Shown: positions 10,928 to 24,700, counted from the stretch's first letter. The stretch: 64,000 bases of DNA from Calonectria ilicicola (GCA_020809705.1 CP085826.1:7316001-7380000); one strand, 5' to 3'. Notes: generated by a model not told the origin, from the letters alone. Made by a program: numbers and translations.

Positions 10928-13900
10928 CTATGCATCATCAACTGGAATACCTTGGTCATCATAATCCATGGTCTCCTCGATCGCACCCATGCTTTCGTTG
11001 TCCTCACGTCTATTGGCGAGCATCTTGATGCGAATCGCGTCTGGTTTCAGAACGCTCCACATTTGTGCCGTGACGGCTACTGCACTCTGGCCAGTCTTCT
11101 CACAAGATGCCAGGGCCTTTATCCAGCAAAGCTGTCGACCTGCAAGCCTCCATACCATTTTGCTTGATCGATTGTAGTAGAGCGTAAACATGGCTGATGC
11201 TTTGAGCAGCGACCATTTGCTCAAGGCTGGATCCCCGTTCCAATAATCGTAGAAGCCATTAATCACTCGAGAATTTGAAAGCTCATCCGGTCGCTCAATT
11301 GCAGCCCATGCATCAAAAATGACCTTGACCTTCAGTTTGAAGTCGTCGCTCTTTCTGCACATGGCTAGTTTCCACATTTGGTCAATTTTTTCAGTCTCCT
11401 GCTTGAGATGCTCAACAACCTTTTTCATTGTCCTTGAGGTGTCCTTTTGACTTTCAAACTCCTTGTAAAGTCTGATCAGATCGGGATCATAGTGGTTTAT
11501 TTGAGACGCATGAGTAGCTTTGTAAAACTCTCCAAGACTTCTGTCAATCACCAAATTCGCCACTTGGAATTTGAGATGGTCCAGGATATGGATGGCACCG
11601 TTAGGTCTTCTGTAATCCCTACTCTTCTCCTTCAAGTATTCGGGCTCTTTGGCTTTCATGTTCATATCCCGTTTTAATCGGGTAAAATCTTCGTTGCTAA
11701 ATATCAGGCCTTGCTTGCTTTGATCGACAAGGAGCCCAACTAGGGTGCTCAGAGCAATGGCGCGCTCACTGTTTACGCTATTTTCGTAATAGCAGAGACG
11801 ATCCTTGAAATTTGTGCAAACTCCCAGAAGGGGTGGTTGCATATTAAAAGTGATGGCCGATTTGAGAAAAGCCTCCGAAGCATCGTCAATGTTATCATGG
11901 TCATCTATCACGGACTGAAAGGTCCGTTTATCCTTCACCAAATATCCAAGCTCAACCAAATCTTTTTGAGGTGGCACGGGAGCGTTGGCAAAGTTTCGCA
12001 CAACTTCTGGATCCCAGCAAACCCAGGCTCGGTCACCATCGTAATCACCGCCAGATAGCAGGTCAGCCAGTGGTGTATTTCCCTTGGAGGAAAATATAAT
12101 TACGTCCTTTAGTTTTCTTAACTCGGGTCTAAAAACTGCCTTGACCTTTTGGATGTCGCTGACAAAATGGGCAGGCGATCTAGCCACGAGAACATCGATA
12201 CCATCTAGCAGTGTTTCGGAATCCTCATCGACTTGAAATTTGGAGGAAAAAGCAAGTTGAACCTCCCCCTCTTCCAGCGTACCGGTAAAGTCAATGACCA
12301 TCAGGGCGTAGGTGGACCGAGGAATCTTAATGTTCATCTTGGACTTGAGCAATTCCGTCTGTCTTTTGCGAAAATCCCATGAAAGATCATTCAGGAATCT
12401 ATTCTGGTCCATAGCGAAGCCAGCATCAAGAAGATAGGCGATGATATCCCCATCCCATTCCGGAAGGCCGCCAGCGAACGGGGATATTTCTGAAGAAGAG
12501 TTTGAAGAAGGAGCATTTCGTTTAATCCACGCCCGAAAATCAAGTGGGTGTTTCATAGCCTCCTTCTGCTCGTCAAGTTCTTTACGCAAGCCTTCAACCA
12601 TGTAATTCTCAATTGTTTTTCGCATGGCGGGGCGGTTTATAGATTGCTCCTCTAGCACTGGGATAAATTGCTGGTTCAATGCTGCTGAATGAAGTTCTCT
12701 GGGCCAATCTCGAACTTCAAAAGTCCGATGATGGACATCTTGAAAGTCGCATTCCCATTTTCGCTGAGATGGGTAAGTCTCGATCCAGTCGCCGGTATTA
12801 TCGAGACTGTCTTCTTCTGTATCGATGATCCACATCCCCTTTGCACTTCCTATGCGAGCTTGATAACCGCATGGTGTGTCGGAGAGTCCGAGGTGCACCG
12901 CTACCTTCCGAGCAAGACTGCGAGACATCCTTCCGACACCATCATTCATGACTTTCGCTTTCTCGCCCTCTGCCTGTATTTCGCCAAGCAAGTCTTTCTC
13001 ACGGTGAATAATCTGATGATTCTCAAGAATAACAGTTGGCCATGTATTGCTAAGGTCTGAAAAAAAAAAGGTTAGTGGCTAGTCGGCGATAAAAACTTGG
13101 CTACTCACTGAGGGCAATGCGGGAAAATAGCTTAGGTATGGGCTGTTTTGCATTCGTCTCATGATCAAAGTTTAAAGCCCAACTTAAAAGAGTAGCACGC
13201 TTCATCTTGGTGCGAAGATTTGAATCTAAAGATTCCTCCTGAGGTGGAAATTTGGATTCAGGCATGCGAAAGTTAATGCCGTCAATCGCAAAGAAGTAAA
13301 CACGCTCCCTGACGACGTTGATAACCTTGCCGGGGTTCATGGGGTCTTTGGTATCCTTTTTTTTCACCTTGCTGCCTTCATTAGTGAAAATCGGGACCCA
13401 AGTACGGCCTAAAAAGTAATGAGGCTTTTCAGTCAACCACTGCACAATTCTTTCTTGGTCCTGGGCATGTTGCCCTCTGCTAGAGGGGCCGGAGGGACCT
13501 CGCGATGGCAGCAAGACTTCCAAAAAGCGATCCGCTCCAAAGCGGCGACTAAGGCGGTATCCAAGCTTGAGAGATGGCTGCTTGAGTTTAAGGTGAAATA
13601 CATGGCTGGATGATTGTTCAAGCAAATCCAGATCAGCGGACAAAGTGACAATCTTGGGACCGACGGTGAAGGAGGTCAATGCTGCCTTCCAAACCTGGGG
13701 ATCACAAGAAGGAGGTAATCCCTTTCCAATAAATAAGCGATGTGAGAATATCTTGGCTCTGAATTTAGACTGGTCATGCCAGCTATCATCAGGCTGGTAT
13801 TCGACATCCCACTCCGCCAAGTCAACGCCGCAGTGCGCTGCGGCTCGTGCCAATTCCCAAATGATAATGACTGGGGCCTGGTTCAAGCAAGGGACGGGAA

Positions 13901-14991
13901 ATTTCGCTATTTAATGATCAGAAAAAAAAGAAGGTTACAAGTAGACAAGAAGATATTTCTAACTTACGCCATACGCGGGATAAGGGATCTGGGGCTGCAA
14001 GCGGAGACAAATTATCCTGAACAAAACTAGTCTTGGCAACAGGGTCGGAAAGACGGGCCGTACCCGGACGGTGCTCGCATGGTGGAGCGGAACTTCTGGG
14101 CAGATCTCTCTGCTTTGAAATGGGAGCAAAAAGGTTGTCATTCACGATGCTGGGAGCGGCGGTTTGTGATTGGACTGGCTGGGAGCTGGCGGGGGTGGTG
14201 TTAAAACTAGTTTGCACCGTAACCTGGCTAGATGTAATGTCATGCTGGGCTGTTGCAGAAAATACGGATGACGCAAACGATGTCTTTCTTGAAGTTGTCA
14301 CAGATCTGCTTGAAAAGGATGCCCGAGATTGGCTGAAGGGGATCGAATCATCACGTCCATTGGCGGCGGGACCTGCATCAGCATCAGCCCTTTGAGACTG
14401 TGCAACAGGGGTCGCGCAAATCGAACCTCTAGTCCGAACTGGGATGTCGTCAATGTCGTCGATGCTGTCAGCTTGAGAGGAGGCGGCGTATCCAGCGGGC
14501 CTGGCCCTAGGGCGCTTCGGAACAGAATCCGGGAACTCTGGGGACAGCCGTTTGGTCGGGTTCGGAGAGTTCGGCGTCGGACGGTGTTGACTAGGACCGT
14601 CATCCCGGAGCAAACCCAATAGAATTTGTTGAAGGGCGGCCCGTTCCTCAACGCCCGGGCTAGCACGAAGTGGGTCGAGGTATTCGCTGGTCGGAGTGTC
14701 GGCAAGTTTGGCCTTTTCTTTTTGCTTTTGTCTTAGGAACTGATCAGCTCTGCTGCGGAACCGGCCAATGCTGGTTGACAGGTGTCCAGGGTTCTTGAAG
14801 CTCAGGTATTGGGCGCGGCTGTATATTGCATCCACGCGGTCGTCCTCCTGGGTGCGGCGAAGCTGACGGCGCTTAGCCGGGGATAGGCTTGCATCGGGAA
14901 TAGAGAGGTTGAGCTGGAAATCAGAGTTGAGCGAGCGAATTGTGCGGTCAAGCTCCTCCTTCCCCTTATGGACGGGAGCTTGCGCCGCCAT
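10928..14991 (-). CDS. qde-1: RNA-dependent RNA polymerase, QDE-1-like (RNA silencing)
   Basis: Cell-encoded RdRP that makes double-stranded or aberrant RNA for Dicer in quelling-type silencing. Exons (minus strand) are 14991-13968, 13906-13109 and 13056-10928. Introns of 61 and 52 nt have GTAAGT/TAG and GTGAGT/CAG ends, and the model closes at 3951 nt, 1316 residues, close to Neurospora QDE-1 (about 1400). The first 300 residues are polar, Ser/Pro-rich and probably disordered. The catalytic half carries the signature DYDGD at residues 945-949 within SGGDYDGDRAWVCW; the three Asp residues are the metal ligands known for this family. The form of this motif favours QDE-1 over the meiotic SAD-1 group, but I could not run a phylogeny. 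It is divergent from the Zn2Cys6 gene at 16107, with about 1.1 kb between them. Confidence 0.9.
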
Positions 14992-16106
14992 GAGGGAGGA
15001 GCGACTGTCAATCTCGACAGAAAGCTAGCTAGTGGTGGCCGCGGGAAAGTGTATGCGCAACTAGCAAGAGTGGTGGTGGTGTGTGGGATCGGATAGCAAT
15101 TCCAAAAGTGGGCGATATAGTCGCAATGGCGGGGTCGTCGAGTTGCTGGCTCAGCATCGGGCAAGCTTCCGACGATGACGCGCCGTCCAAAAACCAAAGC
15201 GGCGGGATGTAGGAAAGTGGAGGATGGTTGGAAGTGTAAGCGGTGGAGAAGATTGTGAGGCCGACAGCAGCGCGGTCTCGTCCGGAGAGCTGCCGTGAAG
15301 TTTGAGCTGGTTCCTCTGGCGCTGAGCAGTGAATCCCTCTCACATCTCACTTGGGATCTTGGGGCGAGTGGACTCACTCACGTGAGCGGGCCGCACGAAT
15401 TGGCCATGAGATTGTTTCCTCTGTTGCCAACTGCACCCAACTGCATAGCTAGCTACCTGGCTCAGATTGCTGGTGTAACAGCACCTTGAATCACCCACAC
15501 TATCCCCAGCCAACCGCGGAGCACTGATACCCAACCGACTGCTTTATGCGGCCAGACATGCATTGCTAGAGTCTAATTAGATCCGGGGATGGGTTTGCAC
15601 CTGCGACCCAGAAATTTGGCACTATGCTCCAAGATCTAATCCATCTCCTCGGAGCTCTGCCCTGGCTTTAGCTGCCATGTTGGCTGGCGGTGAGGTGCGG
15701 CATCTGCGAGCGGCGACTGCGGCGAAGACGAAACTTGCCTAAAGGGTCGCATCTGTCGAATCTGAGGCTCTCCCGCTGTGGGGCCGCCGCATTTGGCAAT
15801 CTTCGGCACAGGGTTAGTCCGATATCCGAAGCTTTCCCGACCCCCTGAAGCTGCCCACTGCAACCAATCAGGCAGCTCCAATTCGCCAAGATGCAAAAAT
15901 TCCCCATTTTCACACAGTGCTCTGAAAGCCGAGCGGCCCCGCCCCAAACGGCCCTCCGCCCGATCTCTTCCCCTCGCCGCCGCATGGAGCTGCTCGGAGT
16001 TCGGCATTTGTGATCCCCTCGTCTTGCACTTGCAGCCAAAGCATCTCGCATCGCCTTTGCTGTGTGGCCGCTATCTGGAGCCACGCACCCGCTTTGTACC
16101 TGAATC
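14992..16106. promoter_or_regulatory. Divergent promoter region, RdRP / Zn2Cys6 factor
   Basis: 1.1 kb between two gene starts facing away from each other. The frames inside (for example 14802-15377 minus) overlap the RdRP start and look non-coding. No TATA box or repeated motif stood out. Confidence 0.35.
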
Positions 16107-18866
16107 ATGGCCGAGAACCCCAGTCCAGACGACCGGGTCGCCATTGATGAGCTGACGCCGGAGGAAGCAAGTCGCATCATTCATTCTCACCGCAAGGTCC
16201 GCTATGGTAAGAAGCCCGATCCTGTCGCTCCCCCTCTGCGCTGCCTCTGCGCTACGTCTGTCGCACCCTTCGTGATGCCCTCTCACCACCTTGAATTGCC
16301 TCTGCCTCTGCTCACCCTGCTGCCCTACTAGGTACCGCCTGCTGGCCATGTCGCCAGCGCAAGGTAAAGTGTGACAACAAACAGCCCTGTGAGAACTGCG
16401 TCAAGAGAGAACACCCGAGGTTATGTTCCTATAAGCCAAATCGCTCCTCCACGTCCAAGAACGCGTCCACCGGCTCCGAGGCGAGCCAGTCCAACCGAAA
16501 GAGGACGCACTCATTCTCGGATGCGCGAGAAGAAGTGCGCAAAGTTGAGCGCCAGGACAGTTGGCCTCGTACCATAGGTAAGCATCGCGTCGGCCGCCTC
16601 GGATCACACCACCGCTAACAAACACCACAGCCAGCATCGAGGAAGCAGAAATCGCGGGGGATCGCTACCTCGGAAAGAACAGTATTCCCGCTCTGCTCCG
16701 CGAGCAGTCGTCGCCAATGAACAAAAATGACAGCGTCGACATCCGCCAGGATATGCGCTCCATCCTCGGCCTGGATACCTCAGCCCCTTTCCCGCTCATG
16801 TCGTCGCAGCATCTGCAGAAATTGACTCAAGACATTTCCAATGAGCTACCATCCGACAGAGAGGTCGTCAAGTGAGTCGAATCTGCGCGGCGATGAAATG
16901 ACGCGAAGCATGCCCTGCTCCCTCTTTCCCTGCTAACTGCCGAACCTCAGGCTTTTCCGCGCCTACAAGGAAATACCGCAGCCCTTTTGGGGATTCGTGA
17001 TGGACGTGGACGATTTAGAGGCAAAGCTCATGGTTTACCTCGAAGATCGTTCTCGCAGCGCGACCAATGGGGCCAGGTCCTCAAAACCCGTCACAGCCTC
17101 ATGGCTGGCCATACTTTTTGCAGTCTTGGCAGTAGGCTCACAGTACCATGAGTCGCCATACCACATCCGCACCAGAGACTCACAAAAATACATACAAATC
17201 TCATTTCATTTCCTTCGCCTTGGAAATTTCCTTCTCAGGTATTCATTTTTCTCTCATTCAACGTGTTGTGCGACCGCAGAATGCTGACTGAAAACTCTGC
17301 CAAGACCCTCGTTCGATTCAATCCAGGCCCTTCTACTCACCAGCTTCGTCCTCCTCAATGACATGAAAGCCGAGGCCTCCTGGGCCTTGATGGGCCTGAC
17401 ATGTCGCCTTGCTCAGTCGCTCGGTCTGCATAGACCAACTCCGAGTGAGAGTCGCGACAGCACTCCTCACAACTCATTGTCCAAGGAGATGATTCGGCGA
17501 CGTCTGTGGTGGAGCTGTGTATGGCACGACACCCTCACGTCGCTCTCTTTTGACAGGTAGCCCCCATTGACCCCAAACATCACCAGACTTGATGCTCACT
17601 CATACTTTAGGTCACCCATGACCAATTTTCCCTGTTGTCCGATCCCTGTCAGCTCGACCAACCCCAACGGCAATTATTCCTATCTCGAGACCATGTATCA
17701 CCTCATGGACATCATCTCTCGCCGATTGAATCCCGACCAAGTCGCCACCGTCACATACGCGCAAATTGTCGACAATTGCGAAGCCGTCGAAGCTCTGCGA
17801 TCCCGTGCCTGCTCCCAGCTCCGATTCAAGGAAAGCTGCAAGACGGCTCTCGATAGACTTCAGCACTATGCCATTCGCCTTCATACCTCGTTTGTTATAT
17901 CGGTCGCTTGTCGCCCAGCCCTGCGAAGGGACTGCGAAATGGAACCCGAACAGAAGAAAGAGCTGGCCGACAGGTGCAAAACGAATCTGACCGAAACAGT
18001 CCGAATGTTCCTCGCAATGCACCAGCTTTCAGCGATCCCAACCCGAAGCTGGGCCTTTACCTACCACGGTTTGTCCTCCGCTCTACTACTGGGCATCCTG
18101 TCCGAAAGCAAGACCGATCCCGAAGTCCGGCAACTACAAGGTGACTTAATCGCTGCCCTCTCAGCAACGGCGGCCAAGGATGCAAGCTCACCTGAGCCGC
18201 ACGTCATGACGACTGACAAGGACATTGAACTGTCTGGGCCGCTCTGGCGAGCTCTCACGGCCCTCAAGAACATCTACGACCATGGCTCGCTGGTTGGCTC
18301 CAACTTCAAAAAGGAGGGGGAGTCATCAGCCAGTGGCAGTGGAACCAGGACCCCACTGGTTCCTTTCGGCCCTGGAGGTCAGGTTATTGCCCAGCACAAT
18401 GGACAGTTCCGGAGCGTGCCGCCGGGAGGCGACCCACGGGAAGACGCCGCCCTTGCCATGGCCGAGATGCAAAACGGAGGCGCTGCGCTGCAGGATTTCT
18501 CCGGGTAAGTCACCCCCATCATCATGTCATTGACCAACCCTACCCCTTGCCTCTCTTGTTTTCTAACGTGGTTTTCTTTTCTTGCCTCCTACCAGGATCC
18601 CCTACAACCCGCAGATGCAGCAGAACAACCTCCAGCTCGACAACATGGGCGCAATCAGCGTCGATCCCACGCAGTACATGGCGCCAATGGACCTCTACGA
18701 GTCGATCTGGGGTGGTATGTGCTTCCACCCGCAACCGTTCTTCATCTCAGGCCTAGCTGACTTGTCAGAATCGCCTGACCCCTGGAACTCGGGAGTGGAC
18801 TCGTTGAACTTTGACTTTCTGGCTCAACCACCTCCTGGACAACCCCAGCAGCAGTTTTATTTCTAG
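16107..18866 (+). CDS. Zn(II)2Cys6 transcription factor with fungal-specific middle homology region
   Basis: DNA-binding regulator. Eight exons: 16107-16206, 16332-16577, 16631-16871, 16951-17238, 17305-17556, 17611-18504, 18596-18714 and 18769-18866. All junctions are GT-AG and in phase; the product is 745 residues. The first intron falls just before the zinc cluster, which reads C-x2-C-x6-C-x5-C-x2-C-x8-C (ACWPCRQRKVKC, then CENC and LC). A regulatory middle domain follows (DSIQALLLTSF, LAQSLGLHR, EMIRRRLWWSCVWHD), typical of fungal_trans proteins, and the tail is Gln/Pro-rich. The last intron (54 nt) keeps the frame open if retained. Target genes are unknown. The unlinked neighbours RdRP and RIO1 give no hint. 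Confidence 0.88.
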
Positions 18867-19657
18867 GTCATTATCCTCCCCTTCGATTTTTTCCTTCCTC
18901 CGCCCTCTCCCTCTTTGCATATAATACCGATGACGAAACGGGGTTTTCTCTTTTTTTTTTTGACCAAAAAAAATTACGACCGCCGCGATATATAAAAAAA
19001 AACTGACCGAAAAAATGTTGCTTCTCGAGAGATGGAATGCGGGTTTGTTTGCTGTTTACTATTTGATGTTAGGATTTTTTGTGTGTAGATTGAACATTCA
19101 ACGGCAAGGCATGGCACGGCGTGAAGGTTGAGGGACATTTTCCGAAACGACTAATGAAATGACTTTGTAGTCTTTTTGACTCTTTTTTTTTGGGTTCCTA
19201 TCTTCATGACGTCGTGCTTCATCATGGCTGTCTACATCAAAGCCTCGTGCTGGAAATCTAGTCTCGCCTCCAACAATGTAGGCGAGACTATCCAACTGAC
19301 ATCGTAAAAACACAATGCCGCATTCGCTTGATGATCCCACAGCACAATCGTAAATCACTTCCCACAACTTTTCGGCCTCCTTTTTTTTTTCTTTCAATCG
19401 TCAGCGCTCTCTTTGATCGTCCCGATGCCCAAAGGAGGGCATTCAGATCGCACCCGGCGCCTAGACAGGAGGTTACACACAAAAAACAAGTGATAAACCG
19501 TCTCCGCTAAACGCGTCGGCGACAAATCAGTGCTCATCATCCGATTGTAAAAAAGAAGAAGTTTCCTTCGCGCTCGAAGCGCGTTTTCCAGAACCTTTTA
19601 TGTGGGTACTTTTTTTTCGGCTTAGGAGTTGGTCCACCTTGAAGAGACGCGTTTCAT
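18867..19657. other. Convergent 3' flanks
   Basis: Between the ends of the Zn2Cys6 factor (+) and RIO1 (-). It contains A- and T-runs (about 18951-18970 and 19182-19190) and no coding frame that can be supported. Confidence 0.4.
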
Positions 19658-21394
19658 CTACTTCTTACGGCGGGACGTGCTCGAGACAATCTTCTTCTTA
19701 AGGTGCTTAGGCATCTTCTCCTTTCGCTTCTCGCGCTTGGCTTCCTTGACGGCCTGCTTATGTTGCTAGGGTGTGTTAGCACGGCGGGGGGGTTAAGTGA
19801 ATGGCAGGGATTAGACGCGTACCTTCTTCTCATCCTTGTCTTCAAACTTGCGTCCGCGGGGAGGGCCCTTTTCGAATCGGCTTTCGTCTCCAGATTCGTC
19901 ACTGTCAACAGAAGCACCTTCACCAGACTCGTCAGATGAGCCCTCCTCCTCGGCATCTTCCTCTCCGGCCTCCTTGGGTTTTACCACCTGGTCTGCCAGC
20001 AGGTTGCTGTAGACTAGGTCGTTACCCTCGCCCTTGCCAACCTTTTGCGCGTCCTTTTCAATGTCATAGACTTGCTCAAGTGTCTGGGGAATGTATTGGT
20101 TTCGGAAGACTTCGTTGTCCACCTCAAGTTGGGCGGCATGGTCCTCGTCAGCGGCAGAAGTGCGCGTCTCGTAGAGGATCTCAATGGCCTTGCTCATCTC
20201 AGGCTCCTCAACGGCTCCTTCGGGGGCAGTGATGAAGTTGAAGATGGCTCGGTCGGCAAGAGTGTCGACGCCTTTTCTTCGGAAAAAGTCGCCAACGTTC
20301 TTGATATCCATTCGGAGGAATTCAAGGGATCTGGGGTGGTCGGGCTCAACACTCTGGGAAACATCGATGATGTAGAGCTTCTCCTTGTGGTACAGGATAT
20401 TGTACTCACTCAGATCGGCGTGGACAAGTCTGCAGATCTGGTAGATGCGGCGCATCAGACCAAGAAGTTGTACATAGAGTTTGTGCCACTGCTGGTCGAC
20501 ATCATCGCCAGTCAAGACGGCGTCGCGTAGACGGGGGTAAGCCCAGCCCTTGCGATCACCGAGGAATCCCATGACCAGGACATGCAGCTTGAGGCTGATG
20601 GGCTCTGGGCAAAGGATTCCGGCATTGTAGATTCTTCGCAGGTTTCGGAATTCCTTTTCTGCCCACAACTGAACCATCTTGCGGTTGTTTCCCTTGTCGA
20701 AACCACTCTTAAAGCGGTGCTCACCGGTGATGTAGCGCTCGCGATCCTTGAAGCTCAGAATGGCAGTCTTGTAGACCTTGATGGCGCGCTGGGTGGTCTC
20801 GCCTGTCTTGTCGTCGTAGAGGACGGAGCCGTAGACGTTGGCCTCCTTACCAGTGCTGATGGCGCCGTGGACCTCGCTGACGGTGCCGCGGTTGATCATC
20901 TGCAGCAAGATCATGCGGGTGCGCTGATCCAGCACCTGGTCGCTGGTGGCGCGGTCGGCCTTGTCCTTCTCCTTGTCCTTGTCGCCATCTTGTTTAACCG
21001 AGTCGAGTCTGATCTTGGCGGCGTGCTTGGAGAGGGCCGAGATCTGGTCGTCAACGCTGGCAAAGGTGTTGGCCGTGGGCTTCTGTTGGTTGGAGCGTGG
21101 GACGGCGCTGGGGCCGTCGCCCTGGAGCTGTCGCTGGCGGTTGTAGGACTTGGTCAGGTCGCCGGACGCGGGATCCCATTCCTGCTCGTCGAGATCGGCG
21201 CCATTGTCGTCGTCGAAAATGTCGTCAAGGTCGTCGTCGTTGTCGATGGCGTCGGGGTGCGGGGCCCCACGAGGCATGCGCACCTCGGGTGGGACGTCGT
21301 CGGTCTGGCTCTGGCTCTGGCCGTAGCCTTCGTTGGCCGTGTAGGTAAATGGCGGCTGGTGAGGAGCCGCGGGGTCTCCGGCCGACGCATCCAT
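19658..21394 (-). CDS. rio1: RIO1 atypical serine/threonine protein kinase
   Basis: Atypical kinase/ATPase needed for late 40S ribosomal subunit maturation and cell-cycle progression. Two exons (minus strand), 21394-19823 and 19765-19658, with a 57-nt intron in phase 0; 559 residues. Motifs seen are the nucleotide loop STGKEANVY, the catalytic loop HADLSEYN and the metal-binding loop IDVSQSVE, followed by the RIO1-specific helix region after LEFLRMDIKNVGDFFRRKGV. The C-terminus is an acidic tract (EEDAEEEGSSDESGEG) and then a very basic tail KEAKREKRKEKMPKHLKKK, as in other RIO1 proteins. I chose the ATG at 21394 (MDASAG); an in-frame ATG at 21454 would add 20 residues. Confidence 0.93.
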
Positions 21395-22547
21395 GATGGC
21401 TGGTTGTGTTGGAGATTTTGCTTTGTGCAAGCCCGTGGTTTGGAATTTTTTCAACCCACCTTGAGAGTTATCGCGGGGTTTGCGGGCGGTTATCTTATCG
21501 CAAGTGTGGAGCCTGCAACTTATTTTTTGTTGTGCGTGCCCTTCCTTTAGTTGCTTTGGTGTCCGTCTGTGGCTTTGGTGCGCTTTAAACTAATATATTT
21601 TTGGTGTTAGCTGGTGACTCATGGCATGGGCCAAAATTATTAATTACACCATCCATTGCCCACAATGCCATCTTCCGTCAATTGGCACAGTCATGCTTTA
21701 GGCTGCAATCCCTCCGTGGCGACGGATTCCAGTCACACCTTGGCAGGGAATTGTGAATTGCAGTAGTCATCAGTCATCGTCATCATCATGAATCACACTG
21801 CCTGCCCTTCATTGTCTGTCATTGTCTACCATGCATCATGGGTTGATAGATATTCAACCAAATGAGTCTTTGCCCATCACCACATCATATCGCCCAGCCA
21901 AAGCCAGCCGAAACCCTTTGGTCCCGTTGGCCCTGATCATGATCGTCCCTGGCCATGCAAATCACAATGATCGGCTCTCTCAGCCGCACATCGGATCGTG
22001 GTCTCGGCAAACGCAGATGCATCGGTGTGGTGGAGATTCCGGGGTCGAGCCTTTTCTTTCTCTGCGCGCCGCAAATGTTGCCGAAACCATCCAAACACCA
22101 ACCCGGATCCTCACGATGCCGAACACTGCACCAAGAGGACGTTATGCCGCGCGTATTGTCTTGGCCTCGCCGCCCCAAGCTCGCCGCCTTCCTGAACCCG
22201 GACATTGTGGCGCGCCCGTTTGCTGGAATGCCTGCTCTTTAAGCATATCCATGCCATAACCACGCTAGACCACGCAGCTTTGGCATTCCTGTTGCTCACT
22301 TCCTGCCCATTCCAGTCGCCGCCTTAGTTTTGAAGATCTAAGCTAGAAAACGCATGCGTAGCCCTCTGCAAATGAGATCTAGAACCGTTAGCAAAGGAAA
22401 GCCTTTGTTCGCGACTCGTGTAAAATTGTCTTTGTCGTTTCCGAGATCGACAATTGACTCTCCCACCGCGCTGGGTTTAAATCCGCGAGGTGTCCCTGTT
22501 CGTCTTCTCCATTCGGTCCCCTCAAACACTCTCAGTCCTCTCGAATC
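21395..22547. promoter_or_regulatory. Divergent promoter region, RIO1 / aspartic protease
   Basis: 1.15 kb between divergent starts. It includes a CAT/TCATCA-rich stretch at about 21765-21800, and a TTTAAAT element at about 22473 followed by a CT-rich tract before the protease ATG. No gene is supported. Confidence 0.35.
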
Positions 22548-23965
22548 ATGAAGTTTTCTGTGCTTGCTGTGGCTGCGGCCCAATTGGGGAGTTGCGTGAG
22601 GGCCCAGGCTCAAGAAGCCGTCGACCATGCCAATAGCGACTTCACTAATGTCGCCGGTGTCGACGGCTGGTGGGAGAATGAAGTCCCAGAACATCATGAG
22701 TCGAGACAAGCCAAAAGAGGTGGGCAAGAATTTGCCGTCGACCAAGTTCAAAACAGAAATTATCAGGCCCCTGGAGCGCCTCTAGACATGCTCAAGGCAT
22801 ACGCCAAGTATAACGCGATACCCCCCAAAAGTCTACGAAAGGCCTTCAAAACCAATTCCAAGCTCGTCGGTCAGTCAACTCGGGTCAACTCCACAGTCTC
22901 CTTCTAACGACCCCAGCCCAATTGGGTAACCAAACAGGATCCGTGGCTTCCATTCCCGCCAACTCATATGATTCCGAATATGTGATACCGGTGTATATCG
23001 GAACTCCTGGCCAGGCCACCTATCTCAACCTTGACACTGGTTCAGCTGATTTGTAAGGCGCCCAAAACTGTTCCTACTTGGTCCGACTAACAATTTTCAG
23101 GTGGACCTTTTCGACAGACACCTACCTGTCAGCACAGCCAGGCCATATTCTATACAGGCCAAAGCGGTCCTCTACAAGTCAGCTTATGAAAGGACTGACT
23201 TGGGTCATTCAATATGGAGATGGCTCAGGAGCCAATGGCATCGTGTATTCTGACAAGGTAAGGATTGGCAACACCTGGGTCAACGGGCAAGCAGTCGAGT
23301 CTGCCCTTTCAGTCTCCAAAGAGATGATTGCCGACACCTTCTCTTCCGGCCTGATCGGTATGGCAATGAGCACAATTAATAGCGTCCTGCCAACTCCACA
23401 AAAAACATATTTTGAGAACGTCGTCAACAACTTAACACTGCCCGTCTTTACCTGCGACTTGAAGAAGGGCAAGATTGGGTCTTACAACTTTGGATATATT
23501 GACAAGAAGGCATACACCGGCCAGCTCTATTACACCACAAGCATCAGCCCCAAATTCTGGCAGGTGAAGCTTACCGGGTACAGAACCGGTCAGAACCCCT
23601 TTAGAACCTTGGCTTGGCCAGCCATTGTCGACACCGGCACCACACTGGCTTTAGCTCCCCAGCAGATTGTGACTGAATACTACAAGCTTATCAAAGGCTC
23701 AGCCTATGATTCGTCTTGGGGAGTCATGACCTTTCCCTGCACGGCGACACTACCCAACTTTGTGTTTGGTCTCGGGTCGTACAGGGGCGTTGTTCCTGGT
23801 AGATACATGAACTATGGGCCGATTGGTAATGGGAGATGTTATGGCGGCCTCCAGATCTCGACTGGACTGCCATTTTCTGTACTGGGCGACATTGTACTCA
23901 AGGCTCAGTTTATCGTATTTAACGGCAAGACTAAGGCTATTGGATTTGCCAACAAGCCTACTTAA
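22548..23965 (+). CDS. Secreted pepsin-like aspartic protease (family A1)
   Basis: Extracellular acid endopeptidase of the aspergillopepsin/penicillopepsin type. Three exons, 22548-22869, 22938-23052 and 23101-23965, give 433 residues. The order is a signal peptide (about 1-19, ending VRAQA), a propeptide with a basic site (SRQAKRGG) and the two-lobed catalytic domain beginning near YVIPVYIGTPGQ. The catalytic motifs are DTGSADLW (Asp about 140) and DTGTTLA (Asp about 323), and the flap is QYGDGSGANG. The second intron splits the first active-site motif at the Leu codon. One disulfide is suggested by FTCDLKK and FPC in the C-terminal lobe. Secretion and activity are inferred from family features. 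Confidence 0.92.
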
Positions 23966-24700
23966 GATAGAAAAAAAAAAGGTGACGCCTGCACATAGTT
24001 AGTAGGGTATATCAAAAGATAATTAACGTTTTATTTTGTGTAGCATGACTTTGGCCTCCGGAATTACATTGAAAACGTATAGCGAATTATCAGAAGTGTG
24101 TGTAGGGTGATTTCTAGAATATGTGATATGTAGATTGTGAGGAAATATTGGCATTATTTGCATTGTTATTCATTCCTGCTTACAGGCCACATCATTACGT
24201 ACGTTGAGCATTTGAGGCATGATTTTGGTGTAAGACGGAGTGGAGATGTTGGCCCCGCCAAGCCCCCAAAGATCCTGGTTGAATTTCCATTTTCGCTCAC
24301 GATGGATCTCCCAATGGCGGCATAGATGACAAATATAGACGCGGAATCGGCACAATGTTGACACAATGTATGCCAACATTCAAGATGGGTTTGTGAACGG
24401 AGTTCTCGGAGTCCAGGCGGTCTGCACCAAAATGGCACTCGTGATAGTATGTCCAGGGTAGTTACAATAGGCGAGGCAGCTAGATAGAGTGTGGCAAAAT
24501 GCGGCCATGCAGTTGAGCGCCACCAAAGATGGACAGTGACATCAGCGGATCCCCAACATGGATCGACAAAGTCACCCCACAGACAATGCTTCGGTCGAGA
24601 GAGGAAATGAAATGGAGGCACAAAGGTAATGGGTGAATTCAAGCCACTGGTGGAGAGCAAAAAGGGCTATAAGCGAGAGGCTCACCACCCGCACAGAGAC
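23966..24700. other. Intergenic region: protease 3' flank and oxidoreductase promoter
   Basis: An A-run follows the protease stop, then AT-rich DNA (24000-24200). The reading frames present are short and unlike known proteins. Confidence 0.35.

Noticed and set aside
14802..15377. 191-residue minus-strand frame before the RdRP
   Set aside because: Overlaps the RdRP first exon in another phase; the RdRP start at 14991 explains the region better.
20582..21550. 322-residue frame on the plus strand
   Set aside because: Antisense to the RIO1 kinase, Val/Gly/Leu-rich, with a non-ATG-like context; the RIO1 motifs on the other strand are decisive.
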